The position numbers and the translations under genes were made by a program. The notes under the pieces are model-generated. The model had not been told where the DNA came from and did no database searches. It worked only from the letters and a program-made list of their open reading frames with translations. 64,000 nt of DNA from CAZNXJ01 sp964577115 (GTDB lineage Bacteria; Planctomycetota; Planctomycetia; Pirellulales; Pirellulaceae), in NCBI GenBank assembly GCA_964577115.1, contig CAZNXJ010000011.1, positions 62,001-126,000 of the forward strand. Direction: 5' to 3'. Shown here piece by piece: positions 24,174-33,198 of this stretch. Each line of letters starts with the position of its first letter. The stretch's first letter is position 1.

Positions 24174-27100
24174 CTAATCATGCCGCGTGCGCTTCGGAGC
24201 GAACCAGGGATAAATGGCGGGCACGACCAGGGCGGTTAGCATCGTCGACGTGACGAGCCCGCCGATGACGACGGTGGCGAGCGGCCGCTGGATCTCGGCA
24301 CCGGCCGATGTTGACAAGGCCATCGGCAGGAAGCCGAGGCTGGCGACAAGGGCCGTCATGAGCACGGGCCGGATGCGGACCATGCCCGTTTCGCGAGCTG
24401 CCGCGCGAGCGTCCAGGCCGTTGGCTCGCGCCTGCTCGGCGCCGCTCACCCAAACCAACCCGTTCAGTACCGCCACGCCAAAGAGCGCAATGAAACCGAC
24501 CCCTGCCGAGATGCTGAACGGCATGCCCCGCAGGGCGAGCGCCAGAATGCCGCCTGACGCGGCAATGGGCACCGCCAGGAAGACCAGCGCGGCCAGCGAA
24601 TTTGATTTGAACGTCGTGTAGAGAAGCAGCCAGATGATCAGCAGCACGATCGGCGTAATGATGGCCAGTCGCAGGCTCGCCGATTGCAGGTTTTCAAAGT
24701 CACCGCCCCAGCGGATGACGTAGCCAGGCGACAGTGGAACGTCTGCGGCCACGCGCTGTTGCGCCTCGCGGACAAAACTGGCGACGTCACGCCCGCGGAC
24801 GTTGCACTGCACAAACGTGCGGCGCCGATTGGATTCGTGTTCGATCCCGGGCGGGCTCTCCCCGATCAGAATATCGGCAACTTCGCCCAGGGGAAGCGGA
24901 TGTCCGTCGAGATGGCGCACGGGTATTTGCCCCATCCGGGCAATGTCACTGCGCCAGGCTTCCGGAAAACGCACGAGGATTGGATAGCGCGCGCGCGTTC
25001 CCTCGAATACTTGTCCCACCGGATGCCCTCCCATCGCGGACACAGCGAGCATCACGTCATCGCCCGAAAGTCCGTAGCGTGCCAGTTGCTCGCTGCGCGG
25101 CTCGATCGTCAGTGTCGGCGTATTGGCCTGGTAATCGGCCTTCACGTCGACGGCGCCAGGAATGGAACGCAGGACACGTTCGATGTCTTTGCCGAGCTGT
25201 GCGAGTCGGCCGAGATCATCTCCATAGATCAGCACGGCCACGTCTGCCTTGACGCCGGCCACCAGCTCATCGACGCGCATTTCAATCGGCTGCGTGAAAC
25301 CGAACGTCGCTCCCACCACCTGTTCGTTCAAAATGGCGTCCATCTCGGCGATCAACTCGTCGCGCGACTTCGGGACGGGCCACTGCTGCTCAGGATGGAG
25401 AATCACCCACACGTCAGTCTGCTGCACGCCCATGATGTCATTCGCAATCTCGGGTCGCCCAGTCTTGCAGAACACCGTTTTCACCTCCGGAAATTGGCGA
25501 ACGATGTTCTCCACCTGAGTCGAAAGCGGCACCGCGCCTTCCAGCGTTGCGCTGGGCAAGCGATTCACCTCGATCAGGATATCTCCCTCATCCAGTCGCG
25601 GCATGAACTCGGCGCCGAGGTTCATCGCGATGGGGATGGTGCTCGCAAGCAGAATCACACCAGTCATGGCGACTAGCAGCGGATGCTCGACCACGCGATG
25701 CAGCACCGGTCGATAGAGGAACTTGACGAGCCGCAGCAGCCAGACTTCTTTTTCTTTCATCTGCTTCGGCAACGCTACGACCGCCAGTGCCGGCATGAGT
25801 GTGAGGCTCAGTACGAGCGACCCGGCGAGGGCGAACAGTACGGTCAGCGCCATGGGCCGGAACAATTTTCCTTCGGTGCCCTGCAGCGTGAGGATTGGCA
25901 GATAGACGACCGCAATAATCAGTTCGCCGAACATCGTCGGCTTACGCACCTCGATGGCCGCATCGCGAATGACGCGCAGGTGCGACTGCTCCGACGACCG
26001 GTGCGAGATGCGGCGAATGCAGTTCTCGATCATGATCACGGAACTGTCGACGATCAGGCCGAAGTCGATCGCGCCGAGACTCATTAGACTGGCTGTGATT
26101 CCGACCATGCCCATGACGTTTGTCGCAAACAACATCGACAAGGGGATGGCCAGCGCGACAATCAGGCCGGCGCGGATGCTGCCGAGCATCATGAGCAGCA
26201 CGATGATCACCAGCACACCACCTTCGACCAGGTTATGAAGCACGGTGTCCAGCGTCCGGTCGATCAGGTCCGCGCGATCGTAGATCACGTCGATTTCGAC
26301 GCCCGGCGGTAGAACGTTCTGGATTTCTTCCAGACGTTGTTTCACGGCGGCAACCACCGTTCGTGAGTTCTCACCCCGCAGCATCATCACCATGCCGGTG
26401 ACGATTTCCCCGCGGCCATCGCGTGTGACCAGGCCTTGCCGCATGAGCGGTGCGGTTCGCACAGTGCCAATATCTCGCACCAGAATCGGAGCATCGTCCG
26501 GGCGCGTGCGTACCACAACGCGTTCGATATCGGGGATTCCCCCAAGCAGCGCCTGCCCGCGAATAAATCGTTGCTCGCCTTCGTGTCGTATGTATCCGCC
26601 GCCGACACTGGTGTTGTTTCCCTCCAGCGCAGCCACCACCTCTGCCAGGTCCACCTGCAAGGCGACCATGCGGTTGGGATCGAGCTCGACTTCGTAACTC
26701 TTGTATTCACCGCCGTGCGAATTGATCTCCGTAACACCGGCGACTTCGCGCAGCATCGGCGCGATTTCCCATTCGAGCAGCGAGCGAAGTTGCATGGGCG
26801 TGTAGCCGTCGCCGCGCACCTCGAATTGCAAGATCTCGCCCAGCGCGGTTGTTAACGCTCCGATCTGGGGATCGCCATGCCGCTCGTCAACACGCTGCCG
26901 CGCCTCGGACAACCGCTCGTTGACCAGTTGCCGGCCGGTATAGATATCGACGCCTTCTTCGAACACCACGGTCACGACCGAGACGCCAAAGCGCGACATG
27001 CTTCGCAGTTCTTCGACCCGCGGCAGACCGCCAAGCGACTGCTCGACGGGATAGGTGACGTAGCGTTCCACCTCGAGCGGCGTCAGGCCGGGAGCGTCGG

Positions 27101-27251
27101 TGATCACCTGGACCTGAATGTTCGTCATATCCGGCACCGCATCGATCGGCAGATGCAGTGCGCTATACACGCCTCCCAGGGCCATCAGGCCGGTGAACAC
27201 AAAAATGAGGAAGCGGTTGTTTAGAGAGAAATCAATCAGCGCGGTCAGCAT
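24174..27251 (-). CDS. czcA: CzcA-type heavy-metal efflux RND pump (HME family)
   Basis: 1025 residues, the full length of HME-RND transporters, with twelve transmembrane helices and two large periplasmic loops. N-terminus LIDFSLNNRFLIFVFTGLMA and PIDAVPDMTNIQVQV are family hallmarks. The fourth helix reads MSLGAIDFGLIVDSSVIMIE: the D-x5-D-x6-E arrangement of CzcA proton relay, whereas Cu/Ag pumps (CusA) lack the DFG Asp. The likely substrates are therefore divalent cations such as Zn, Co, Cd or Ni (inference). It exports metal from periplasm or cytoplasm across the outer membrane with the adaptor encoded 66 bases upstream. No outer-membrane factor gene is adjacent. Confidence 0.92.
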   Translation of the reverse strand: MLTALIDFSLNNRFLIFVFTGLMALGGVYSALHLPIDAVPDMTNIQVQVITDAPGLTPLEVERYVTYPVEQSLGGLPRVEELRSMSRFGVSVVTVVFEEGVDIYTGRQLVNERLSEARQRVDERHGDPQIGALTTALGEILQFEVRGDGYTPMQLRSLLEWEIAPMLREVAGVTEINSHGGEYKSYEVELDPNRMVALQVDLAEVVAALEGNNTSVGGGYIRHEGEQRFIRGQALLGGIPDIERVVVRTRPDDAPILVRDIGTVRTAPLMRQGLVTRDGRGEIVTGMVMMLRGENSRTVVAAVKQRLEEIQNVLPPGVEIDVIYDRADLIDRTLDTVLHNLVEGGVLVIIVLLMMLGSIRAGLIVALAIPLSMLFATNVMGMVGITASLMSLGAIDFGLIVDSSVIMIENCIRRISHRSSEQSHLRVIRDAAIEVRKPTMFGELIIAVVYLPILTLQGTEGKLFRPMALTVLFALAGSLVLSLTLMPALAVVALPKQMKEKEVWLLRLVKFLYRPVLHRVVEHPLLVAMTGVILLASTIPIAMNLGAEFMPRLDEGDILIEVNRLPSATLEGAVPLSTQVENIVRQFPEVKTVFCKTGRPEIANDIMGVQQTDVWVILHPEQQWPVPKSRDELIAEMDAILNEQVVGATFGFTQPIEMRVDELVAGVKADVAVLIYGDDLGRLAQLGKDIERVLRSIPGAVDVKADYQANTPTLTIEPRSEQLARYGLSGDDVMLAVSAMGGHPVGQVFEGTRARYPILVRFPEAWRSDIARMGQIPVRHLDGHPLPLGEVADILIGESPPGIEHESNRRRTFVQCNVRGRDVASFVREAQQRVAADVPLSPGYVIRWGGDFENLQSASLRLAIITPIVLLIIWLLLYTTFKSNSLAALVFLAVPIAASGGILALALRGMPFSISAGVGFIALFGVAVLNGLVWVSGAEQARANGLDARAAARETGMVRIRPVLMTALVASLGFLPMALSTSAGAEIQRPLATVVIGGLVTSTMLTALVVPAIYPWFAPKRTRHD

Positions 27252-27317
27252 GTCGGAAACCCGGCGGGACGATGAGGGTGGCAGAGGCGGGAGAGCCGAA
27301 AAGAGACGTGCGGCGAG

Positions 27318-28799
27318 CTAGTCGGCTTCGCGTTCCAGCAGCAGCTCGGACTTGAGATAGAACACGCCTTGCTCGACGACCTGCTCGCCTACTTCCAATC
27401 CCGACGTAACCTCGACCCAGTCGCGCGTTTCCAACCCGATTTCGATGTCGCGGCGTTCGTAGGTGCGTTCACCGCGCGGCACAAAGACAAACGGCACCGT
27501 TTCGTGTCGGATGACGGCACTCGCTGGCACGACGAGCCGCGGCTGCGGGCTGGCGAGCGGCACGTCGACCCACGCTGACAGGCCCGGACGCAGCAATCCT
27601 TCGGGGTTTTGGATCGTGGCCACCAGCGGGACGGAACGCGTCTGGTCGGCGACACTCGCGCCGATAAATCGCACCTCGGCCGGCAAGTCTTGCTCGCCCA
27701 AGGCGGGAACACGGCAGATAAGGATCTGTTGCGGGTCCGTCTGCAAAGCGGCCCAGTCGCGTTCGTGAATTTCCGCCGAGACCCATAGTTCACGCGTATC
27801 CGCGATGGCGAACAGCGGCGTACCGGCGGTGGTGCGCATTGCGGCGACGGCGTGTAGTTCCACGAGTTGTCCATTCCGCGGAGCGCTGAGAACGAAATCG
27901 TTCAGCGCCTCGGGTGCGGTGTTCTCGTCGGATGCTGCGGGGCCGAGCAGTGTTGCGAGTCGTTCGCGGCTGATCCGCACAAGACGCTCGGCGTGTTCGA
28001 CGGCCGCCTGGCAGCGATCGCGCTCCTGCGCGGCTGTGAAACTAGCTGTTTCGCACGTGGTGCCGAAGAGCGCGGCGGCGATTTGCCGAGCACTCTGTCG
28101 CTCTTGAAGAACCCGGTCGCTCAGTACGCCGGCCGGCAGGTCGCTCGTGCCTTCCAAGGCGGCCTCGGCGAGCAGCAGCTTGGAATAGCTGCCACAAATG
28201 AGCTCGCGGAACTCTCCCAACACCTTCCCCGAAAACTGCTGTTCCACCTTGTCCCATGCAGGGCGCTGTGCCAGCAAGGCAAGCAGTTGCTCGACATTCC
28301 CCGCGATTTGTTCGGCTCGCGCAAATTCGCGGCGGGCAATTTCCAGTTCGGCCAAATGCCCGTTCAACTCGTCGCGTGCTCGGCCGATTTCAGCACTTGA
28401 TAGGAGTGCCAGGCGTTCCCCCTGCTCGACCGCTTGGCCCGGCCGGACATACACCTCTTTCACGACCGCATCCACCGGAGCAGTAATGCGTAGGTGCCGC
28501 GACGTGTCGTAGTCGAGACGCCCGGGCACGGTGCGTAGCGGCTGGATATTACGTAGTTCGGCTGTCGCCAGCTTGAGCGCCGCAGCTTCGTGTTTGGCGG
28601 GAGCGAGGCTAACGAGTGATACCTCGGTCGATGCCGCTTCGGACGCAGTTGTGTCGCCGGCCGCCACAGGCGCGGGCTGCCGGATCCAGAACGCGAACCA
28701 AAGTGCCGCGGGCGCGGCGGCAACGGCCAGCCCCGCCAGCAGCACGGTACGTGAGGAAGAGCGGAGAGCTGCCAAAGCAGCTAAGGGCGCGAAACGCAT
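27318..28799 (-). CDS. Membrane-fusion (HlyD/CusB-type) adaptor of the metal efflux RND system
   Basis: 493 residues from the ATG at 28799, with GAGG nine bases upstream. One N-terminal transmembrane or signal segment (VLLAGLAVAAAPAALWFAFWI) is followed by the adaptor domains. The barrel-sandwich half-motifs are visible: RHLRITAPVDAVVKEVYVRPG and SAPRNGQLVELHAVAAM, around a coiled-coil hairpin (about 145-270) longer than average. The beta-barrel and membrane-proximal domains follow, with PASAVIRHETVPFVFV. It links the RND pump to an outer-membrane channel. No Met- or His-rich metal-binding tail is obvious, unlike CusB. It is co-directional with and 66 bases upstream of the pump, so one operon is likely. 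Confidence 0.9.
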   Translation of the reverse strand: MRFAPLAALAALRSSSRTVLLAGLAVAAAPAALWFAFWIRQPAPVAAGDTTASEAASTEVSLVSLAPAKHEAAALKLATAELRNIQPLRTVPGRLDYDTSRHLRITAPVDAVVKEVYVRPGQAVEQGERLALLSSAEIGRARDELNGHLAELEIARREFARAEQIAGNVEQLLALLAQRPAWDKVEQQFSGKVLGEFRELICGSYSKLLLAEAALEGTSDLPAGVLSDRVLQERQSARQIAAALFGTTCETASFTAAQERDRCQAAVEHAERLVRISRERLATLLGPAASDENTAPEALNDFVLSAPRNGQLVELHAVAAMRTTAGTPLFAIADTRELWVSAEIHERDWAALQTDPQQILICRVPALGEQDLPAEVRFIGASVADQTRSVPLVATIQNPEGLLRPGLSAWVDVPLASPQPRLVVPASAVIRHETVPFVFVPRGERTYERRDIEIGLETRDWVEVTSGLEVGEQVVEQGVFYLKSELLLEREAD

Positions 28800-28892
28800 G
28801 GGGAGGAACCTCAAGCGGAGTGTTCAGGCGAGCACTCGCGGTACGCGCGTCACCGCGAGCGAGAGAAGGAGGGCGACCGAGAGAAGGCCGAA

Positions 28893-29294
28893 TTAGATTT
28901 GCCGCGACGCAAGAAGCGCGCAGAGCTGGCGCGCAGTGGTAGCGCAGGGTGGGAAGTTTGCGTGATCGAGCCGGCACAAAGCCAAACTCGGCCCGTTCGC
29001 ATCGCTTGCCGGACGAGCTTCAAATTCGAGAGCTTCCCCGATGGGGAACGTGGGCGTGCTCGGAGCGATTACGTACTCGGCGACCGTTGCTCCGCGGCAG
29101 ATGCACCCGCAGTCGTTGTGCCACGGCGCTCCGCTGTCCAGGGGAGGTGTTTGGCCTTTTTCACGCAGCTCAGCCGAAAGCACGTAGTAGGCGATTTCGT
29201 ACGAAGTGCGCCAGATGCAGTTGAGCGGCGCGAGCGCAGCAAAGAGCGCGAGACAGATGATGACTCGCCGCCGCACTGGCTCCGAACGTATCAC
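28893..29294 (-). CDS. Small exported or membrane-anchored Cys-rich protein upstream of the metal efflux genes
   Basis: 133 residues starting at a GTG (29292-29294); no in-frame ATG exists. A basic N-terminus leads to a hydrophobic segment (VIICLALFAALAPLNCIW), a signal anchor or lipoprotein-like leader. The mature part has a cluster WHNDCGCICRGATVAEYVI and further Cys residues (CRLDHANFPPC, LCALL). Its place directly before the adaptor and pump genes, 93 bases away, and its Cys-rich cluster suggest a periplasmic metal-binding accessory. I do not recognise a named family. Other Cys-rich accessories of Cus/Czc clusters have different sequences. Confidence 0.65.
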   Translation of the reverse strand: MIRSEPVRRRVIICLALFAALAPLNCIWRTSYEIAYYVLSAELREKGQTPPLDSGAPWHNDCGCICRGATVAEYVIAPSTPTFPIGEALEFEARPASDANGPSLALCRLDHANFPPCATTARQLCALLASRQI

Positions 29295-29358
29295 ACTCGC
29301 ACCACGAACCTCGGCGCCGCCCGCCGCGCGGCTCCCCGAGCCCCGGCGGCGAAATCGA

Positions 29359-29376
29359 CTGAAAACAGCTTTTCAG
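29359..29376. promoter_or_regulatory. 18-base palindrome upstream of the metal-efflux operon (candidate operator or hairpin)
   Basis: CTGAAAA (29359-29365) and TTTTCAG (29370-29376) flank CAGC. It lies 65 bases upstream of the GTG start of the Cys-rich protein on the minus strand, inside the gap after the zinc-ribbon gene. Its position fits a metal-regulator operator or a weak terminator; no cognate regulator gene is in the window. Confidence 0.5.
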
Positions 29377-29412
29377 TGTAACTACGGCGGCAGGCGATGA
29401 AAACGTGGGCAC

Positions 29413-29619
29413 CTACGCCGCATTCGGCCACGCGGGAATATAACGCTGGCAATGCGGACAACGAACTGCTTGCAGGGTGATCGGCCGTTCACAGGCCGGA
29501 CAGCGGCGCATTACCGGCGGCGTGCGGTACGCCGGCGGCGGCTCGGCCGCCGCTTTGGGCTCACAATCACCCAGAATACGTAGGATCTCCGAATCAGTAA
29601 GCTCCTTCCGCCGATTCAT
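29413..29619 (-). CDS. Small zinc-ribbon protein
   Basis: 68 residues from the ATG at 29619. A short helix (RRKELTDSEILRILGDCE) is followed by a Pro/Ala linker and a zinc-ribbon: CPAC and CPHC pairs separated by 12 residues (CPACERPITLQAVRCPHCQR). Four Cys ligands are intact. It is likely a cytoplasmic zinc-binding adaptor of unknown partner. GAGG lies about 11 bases upstream; a longer start at 29670 adds 17 residues without family character. It is co-directional with the metal-efflux genes downstream and follows the PQQ-type gene by 90 bases. Confidence 0.7.
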   Translation of the reverse strand: MNRRKELTDSEILRILGDCEPKAAAEPPPAYRTPPVMRRCPACERPITLQAVRCPHCQRYIPAWPNAA

Positions 29620-29709
29620 AGGAAACACACCTCGCGGGTGATCAAGCAGCCAGGTTCCAGGGTGCATCACGAGGGCCGTTTGCGGCCGTGCCGACGCCGC
29701 GAAGTCTCC

Positions 29710-31005
29710 TCATTTCGCCGTTCCAAGGCAATAGAGCATTTCCTGGCGCTGGTCGGCTTCGTAATGTGCAACCCGCAGGTAAATTTTGTCGCCGCTAATG
29801 GCTGGCGTCGAGTAAACCTCGTCCCCTAGCTGGTTCTGGCCAAGCTGCTCGAACCCCTCGGGGTTGGCCCGAAAGAGAAACGTGCGGCCGCTTTCGTTCG
29901 TGGCAAACACAACGTCGCCTACCAGCACCGGCGAACTGCTAAACGTGCCTTCCAGCCGTCCTTTCCAGACTTCCTTGCCCGTTGCACTTTCCCAACATAC
30001 CGCAATCCCTCCGTCCATGATCGCGTACAAGTAACCGTCGCGTTCGAGCATCGACGGCACATACACGCGCGAGTTATTTTCCCAAGCGAGCTTGCCACTT
30101 CCGTCGGCGAGCACCGCTGAAACATGACTCTTCGGATACCCGCCGGTCGAGAAAACACGCTCGCCGTCTGTCACCGTCGAAGTCACGCATTCAGTCGTCG
30201 CGCCGCTGACCTCCCACAGTTCTGCACCGGTTAGCGGATCGAGGCTCGTGATGCGATCACAACCCGTCATGATCAACTGGTCGCGACCGGCGGCATGGAC
30301 GATGATCGGTGAAGGATAGTTGGGCAGCGCGGGACGCTGGCGACGCCACACGATTTCTCCCGTCGCTCGGTCCAGTCCCGCAATCGCCCCGCCGCTCTTG
30401 TTGTCCGCCGAGACAATCACGAGCGAACCGTAGATGGCGGGCGACGAACCATAACCTTGATGTACGACGTAATCCGTGATCTTCGTCTGCCACAGCAGGT
30501 TTCCGTCGAGGTCCAACGCGGTGGTGTGCACAGCGCCGCCGTTCAGGAAATTAACGAACACGCGCGAACCGTCGGAGGCGGGCGTCGTGGATGCCAGCGA
30601 GCTCTTCTGGTGACCTTTTGTCTCGAAACCGCCCCGATGAACAGCGGTCTTCCAAAGCTGCTCGCCTGTGTCGCGATCAAAGCAAAGCACCGACTGGGTT
30701 TCCGAGTCGTGTTCGGCCGCCGTTAGCAAAACGCGGTTACCCACCACGATCGCCGACCCGTGTCCGCGACCCGGGACGGGCGCTTTCCATACCACTCCTT
30801 CCGTGTCGCTCCATTTCTGCGGCGGGTTGGCACTGCGCGGCGCGTAGCCGTTACGCTCGGGCCCCCGCCACCACGGCCAATCCGTTTCCGCCATCTGCGG
30901 GTGATCGGCCGTCCCCGAGCCACGAATGTCTTCGGCCCGCGAGCATCCAACAAGTAGTCCGATGGTGATCCCGAATGCAACGACGGCGAACCATGAGCTC
31001 CGCAT
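29710..31005 (-). CDS. PQQ-type beta-propeller lipoprotein
   Basis: 431 residues from the ATG at 31005 (AAGGAG about 11 bases upstream). The leader ends in a lipobox, GLLVGC with the acylated Cys at about 21. The body is a PQQ-like/BamB-like eight-bladed propeller with repeated GxVVWKAPVPG, DRDTGEQLWKT, DRATGEIVWRR, DPLTGAELWEV and SATGKEVWKG tryptophan-docking motifs. Such proteins may be assembly factors or substrate-binding proteins; there is no evidence for PQQ-dependent dehydrogenase activity. The start at 31062 is a longer alternative. It is encoded downstream of the LOG gene on the same strand, 87 bases away. Confidence 0.85.
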   Translation of the reverse strand: MRSSWFAVVAFGITIGLLVGCSRAEDIRGSGTADHPQMAETDWPWWRGPERNGYAPRSANPPQKWSDTEGVVWKAPVPGRGHGSAIVVGNRVLLTAAEHDSETQSVLCFDRDTGEQLWKTAVHRGGFETKGHQKSSLASTTPASDGSRVFVNFLNGGAVHTTALDLDGNLLWQTKITDYVVHQGYGSSPAIYGSLVIVSADNKSGGAIAGLDRATGEIVWRRQRPALPNYPSPIIVHAAGRDQLIMTGCDRITSLDPLTGAELWEVSGATTECVTSTVTDGERVFSTGGYPKSHVSAVLADGSGKLAWENNSRVYVPSMLERDGYLYAIMDGGIAVCWESATGKEVWKGRLEGTFSSSPVLVGDVVFATNESGRTFLFRANPEGFEQLGQNQLGDEVYSTPAISGDKIYLRVAHYEADQRQEMLYCLGTAK

Positions 31006-31092
31006 GGATGGACGCGCTCCTTGAGGAAACAACGAGTGATACGAATGACGCGAATGATACAAAGGAATTCGATCGTTGGGGGCAGAGGCGAG

Positions 31093-31767
31093 TCAGGTGT
31101 CTTCGCGCGCAATCCACCGTACCTGCGGTCGCGGTCGCGATACGGCGAGACGGTCGAGCAGTTCGGCCGGATGGGTGCACGCCGCAATCATGTCAACATG
31201 CTGCTGCTGAAGGAAACCTTCCCCAACGGCATGCTCAAATAGGGTGATGAGGCCATCGTAGTAGCCGCACACGTTCAAAATGCCGAACGGCTTGGTGTGC
31301 AGCCCGAGTTGTGCCCAGGTAAAGATTTCGCAGAACTCTTCCAGCGTCCCGATACCACCCGGCAGTGCGATGAACGCGTCGGATAATTCGGCCATCATCG
31401 CTTTGCGCTCATGCATCGAGTCCACGATGTGGAGTTCCGTGACGCGCGGATGGCCGAGTTCCTTTTCGAGCAGCACGCGCGGAATAACGCCGATCACCGT
31501 TCCACCTTCCGCCAGCGCCGCGTCGGCGACGATCCCCATGAGGCCCACGCAGCCGCCGCCGAAGACGAGGCGCAAACTACGACGAGCGATCTCGCGGCCC
31601 ATGGCCGCGGCCATCTCGCCATATTCCGCGCGCCGGCCCGCGCTTGCGCCGCAGAAGACACAGACAGATTCGATGGACTCTTGCACGCTCGTCTTATTCG
31701 CTCTGTTCGGCTTGCTCGTGTTTTCCCTCGGCGCATTACGCCAGGATCGACGTAACGACGCGCCCAT
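31093..31767 (-). CDS. LOG family protein (TIGR00730, cytokinin riboside 5'-monophosphate phosphoribohydrolase-like)
   Basis: 224 residues from the ATG at 31767; the family core begins at about residue 33 (SVCVFCGASAG). Active-site elements are complete: MHERKAMM and PGGIGTLEEFCEIFTWAQLG (the PGGxGTxxE motif). These enzymes release bases from nucleoside monophosphates; bacterial members have broad nucleotide phosphoribohydrolase activity in the cytoplasm. The N-terminal ~30 residues overlap the end of the DUF1501 gene by 32 bases and look unlike the family, so a GTG at 31686 (residue 28) is a plausible alternative start. Co-transcription with the DUF1501 gene is likely. Confidence 0.85.
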   Translation of the reverse strand: MGASLRRSWRNAPRENTSKPNRANKTSVQESIESVCVFCGASAGRRAEYGEMAAAMGREIARRSLRLVFGGGCVGLMGIVADAALAEGGTVIGVIPRVLLEKELGHPRVTELHIVDSMHERKAMMAELSDAFIALPGGIGTLEEFCEIFTWAQLGLHTKPFGILNVCGYYDGLITLFEHAVGEGFLQQQHVDMIAACTHPAELLDRLAVSRPRPQVRWIAREDT

Positions 31768-33154
31768 GAACGTCCGTCAGCCGGAAGTCCCGTCCAGCAT
31801 AGCGGTACGTTAGCCGTTCGTGGTCGAGCCCCAAAAGATACAGGATCGTCGCGTGCAAGTCGTGCATGTGCACCTTGTTTTCGACAGCCAGGTGACCGAG
31901 ATCATCAGTGCGGCCGTAAGCGAATCCCGGTCGCACGCCCCCGCCGGCCATCCACACGGTAAATCCACCCGGGTTGTGGTCGCGCCCGGTTCCGTTTTTC
32001 TCGGCATACGGCGTGCGCCCGAACTCGCTGCCCCACCACACGAGCGTGTCATCGAGCAATCCGCGCTGGGCGAGATCCGTTAGCAGTCCGGCAATGGGGC
32101 GGTCCACGGCCAGGGCGTGGTCGGCATGCTTCGGCAGATTCGAGTGCTGATCCCATGCCGGGTTCGCACTGTCGTCGCCGTACGTGACCTGAACGAATCG
32201 CACGCCGGCCTCGCAGAGTCGCCGCGCCATCAAGCACTTGCGCCCGAACGCATCGGTCGGAGCCTGCCCAATGCCGTACAGATCGAGCGTGGCCCGCGTT
32301 TCGTTCGCCAGATCGAGCACGTCGGGTGCGCTCGACTGCATTCGCCATGCCCGCTCGTAGTTTTCAATCACCGCATCCAGTTCGTCGTCTGCGGCTGCTT
32401 CGGTCTGAGCGGCGTTCAGTTTCTGAAGAAAATCGAGCTGCCGACGGCGTGCGGCGACATTGCTGTCCGTAGCCTTCAGATGGCGAATCTCGGGATGTGC
32501 ATCGCCGGCGCGTCCGATAGCCGTCCCTTGATAAATTGGCGGCAAAAAAGCGTTTCCATAATTGCGCGGGCCGCCATTCCCAATGGAAGGCCCAATGGAA
32601 ACAAATCCGGGAAGGTTCTCGTTTTCCGTACCGAGTCCATAGAGGACCCAGGAGCCCATCGAAGGGCGCACGAAGTTCGGCGATCCGCAGTGCAGCATCA
32701 ATGTCGCCGGACCGTGCGCGACACCTTCGGTGTGCACTGAGTGGATGAAGCAAAGCTTATCAACATGGCGCGCCTGCTCCGGAAACAGCTCGGAGACCCA
32801 GCGACCCGACTCGCCGTGCTGCGCAAACGCCCAGGGCGATGTCATCACGCGGTGCGACGACCCCCGCATGCCGGTGTTTGCCAGAACGCGCGCGTCGTCG
32901 AATGGTCGCATTTCGCCGTCGAACCGTGCCAGGTCCGGTTTGTAGTCGAACGTATCGACTTGGCTTGGCCCGCCCTGCATGAAAAGAAAAATCACACGCT
33001 TGGCTCGAGCCGGGAAGTGGGTTGCGCGTGTGGCGAGCGGATCACGAGTATTCGCGGATGCCATTGCCGAGAGCGCAAGGTAGCCAAATCCGCAGGCGGC
33101 GCCGCGGAGGAAATGGCGTCGGGTCGTTGAGTGCGAGGGAACCACGGCGGGCAC
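31736..33154 (-). CDS. DUF1501 protein with Tat leader (alkaline-phosphatase-like fold)
   Basis: 472 residues from a GTG at 33154, chosen because GGAG lies six bases upstream and the upstream gene ends at 33199. The Tat leader is TTRRHFLRGAACGFGYLALS. The DUF1501 family core follows: RAKRVIFLFMQGGPSQVDTFDYKP, a metal-site-like DHNPGGFTVWMAGGGVRPG block, HMHDLHATILYLLGLDHERLTYRY and a C-terminal DVHGRVVTSILA. This is the sulfatase/alkaline-phosphatase-like fold, predicted to bind metal and hydrolyse esters outside the cytoplasm. The gene follows the PSCyt-golvesin protein by 44 bases and is part of a run of four alternating cytochrome and DUF1501 genes. Confidence 0.92.
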   Translation of the reverse strand: MPAVVPSHSTTRRHFLRGAACGFGYLALSAMASANTRDPLATRATHFPARAKRVIFLFMQGGPSQVDTFDYKPDLARFDGEMRPFDDARVLANTGMRGSSHRVMTSPWAFAQHGESGRWVSELFPEQARHVDKLCFIHSVHTEGVAHGPATLMLHCGSPNFVRPSMGSWVLYGLGTENENLPGFVSIGPSIGNGGPRNYGNAFLPPIYQGTAIGRAGDAHPEIRHLKATDSNVAARRRQLDFLQKLNAAQTEAAADDELDAVIENYERAWRMQSSAPDVLDLANETRATLDLYGIGQAPTDAFGRKCLMARRLCEAGVRFVQVTYGDDSANPAWDQHSNLPKHADHALAVDRPIAGLLTDLAQRGLLDDTLVWWGSEFGRTPYAEKNGTGRDHNPGGFTVWMAGGGVRPGFAYGRTDDLGHLAVENKVHMHDLHATILYLLGLDHERLTYRYAGRDFRLTDVHGRVVTSILA

Positions 33155-33198
33155 GGATTTCTCCAAGGGGTTTTTTGTTTGGAGGGAACGTTCGTGGT

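Noticed and set aside
33140..33160. CACGG units near 33140-33160 as another copy of the CACGGAT repeat
   Set aside because: Here the stretch is the start of the DUF1501 gene and encodes its N-terminus; only partial identity to the repeat.
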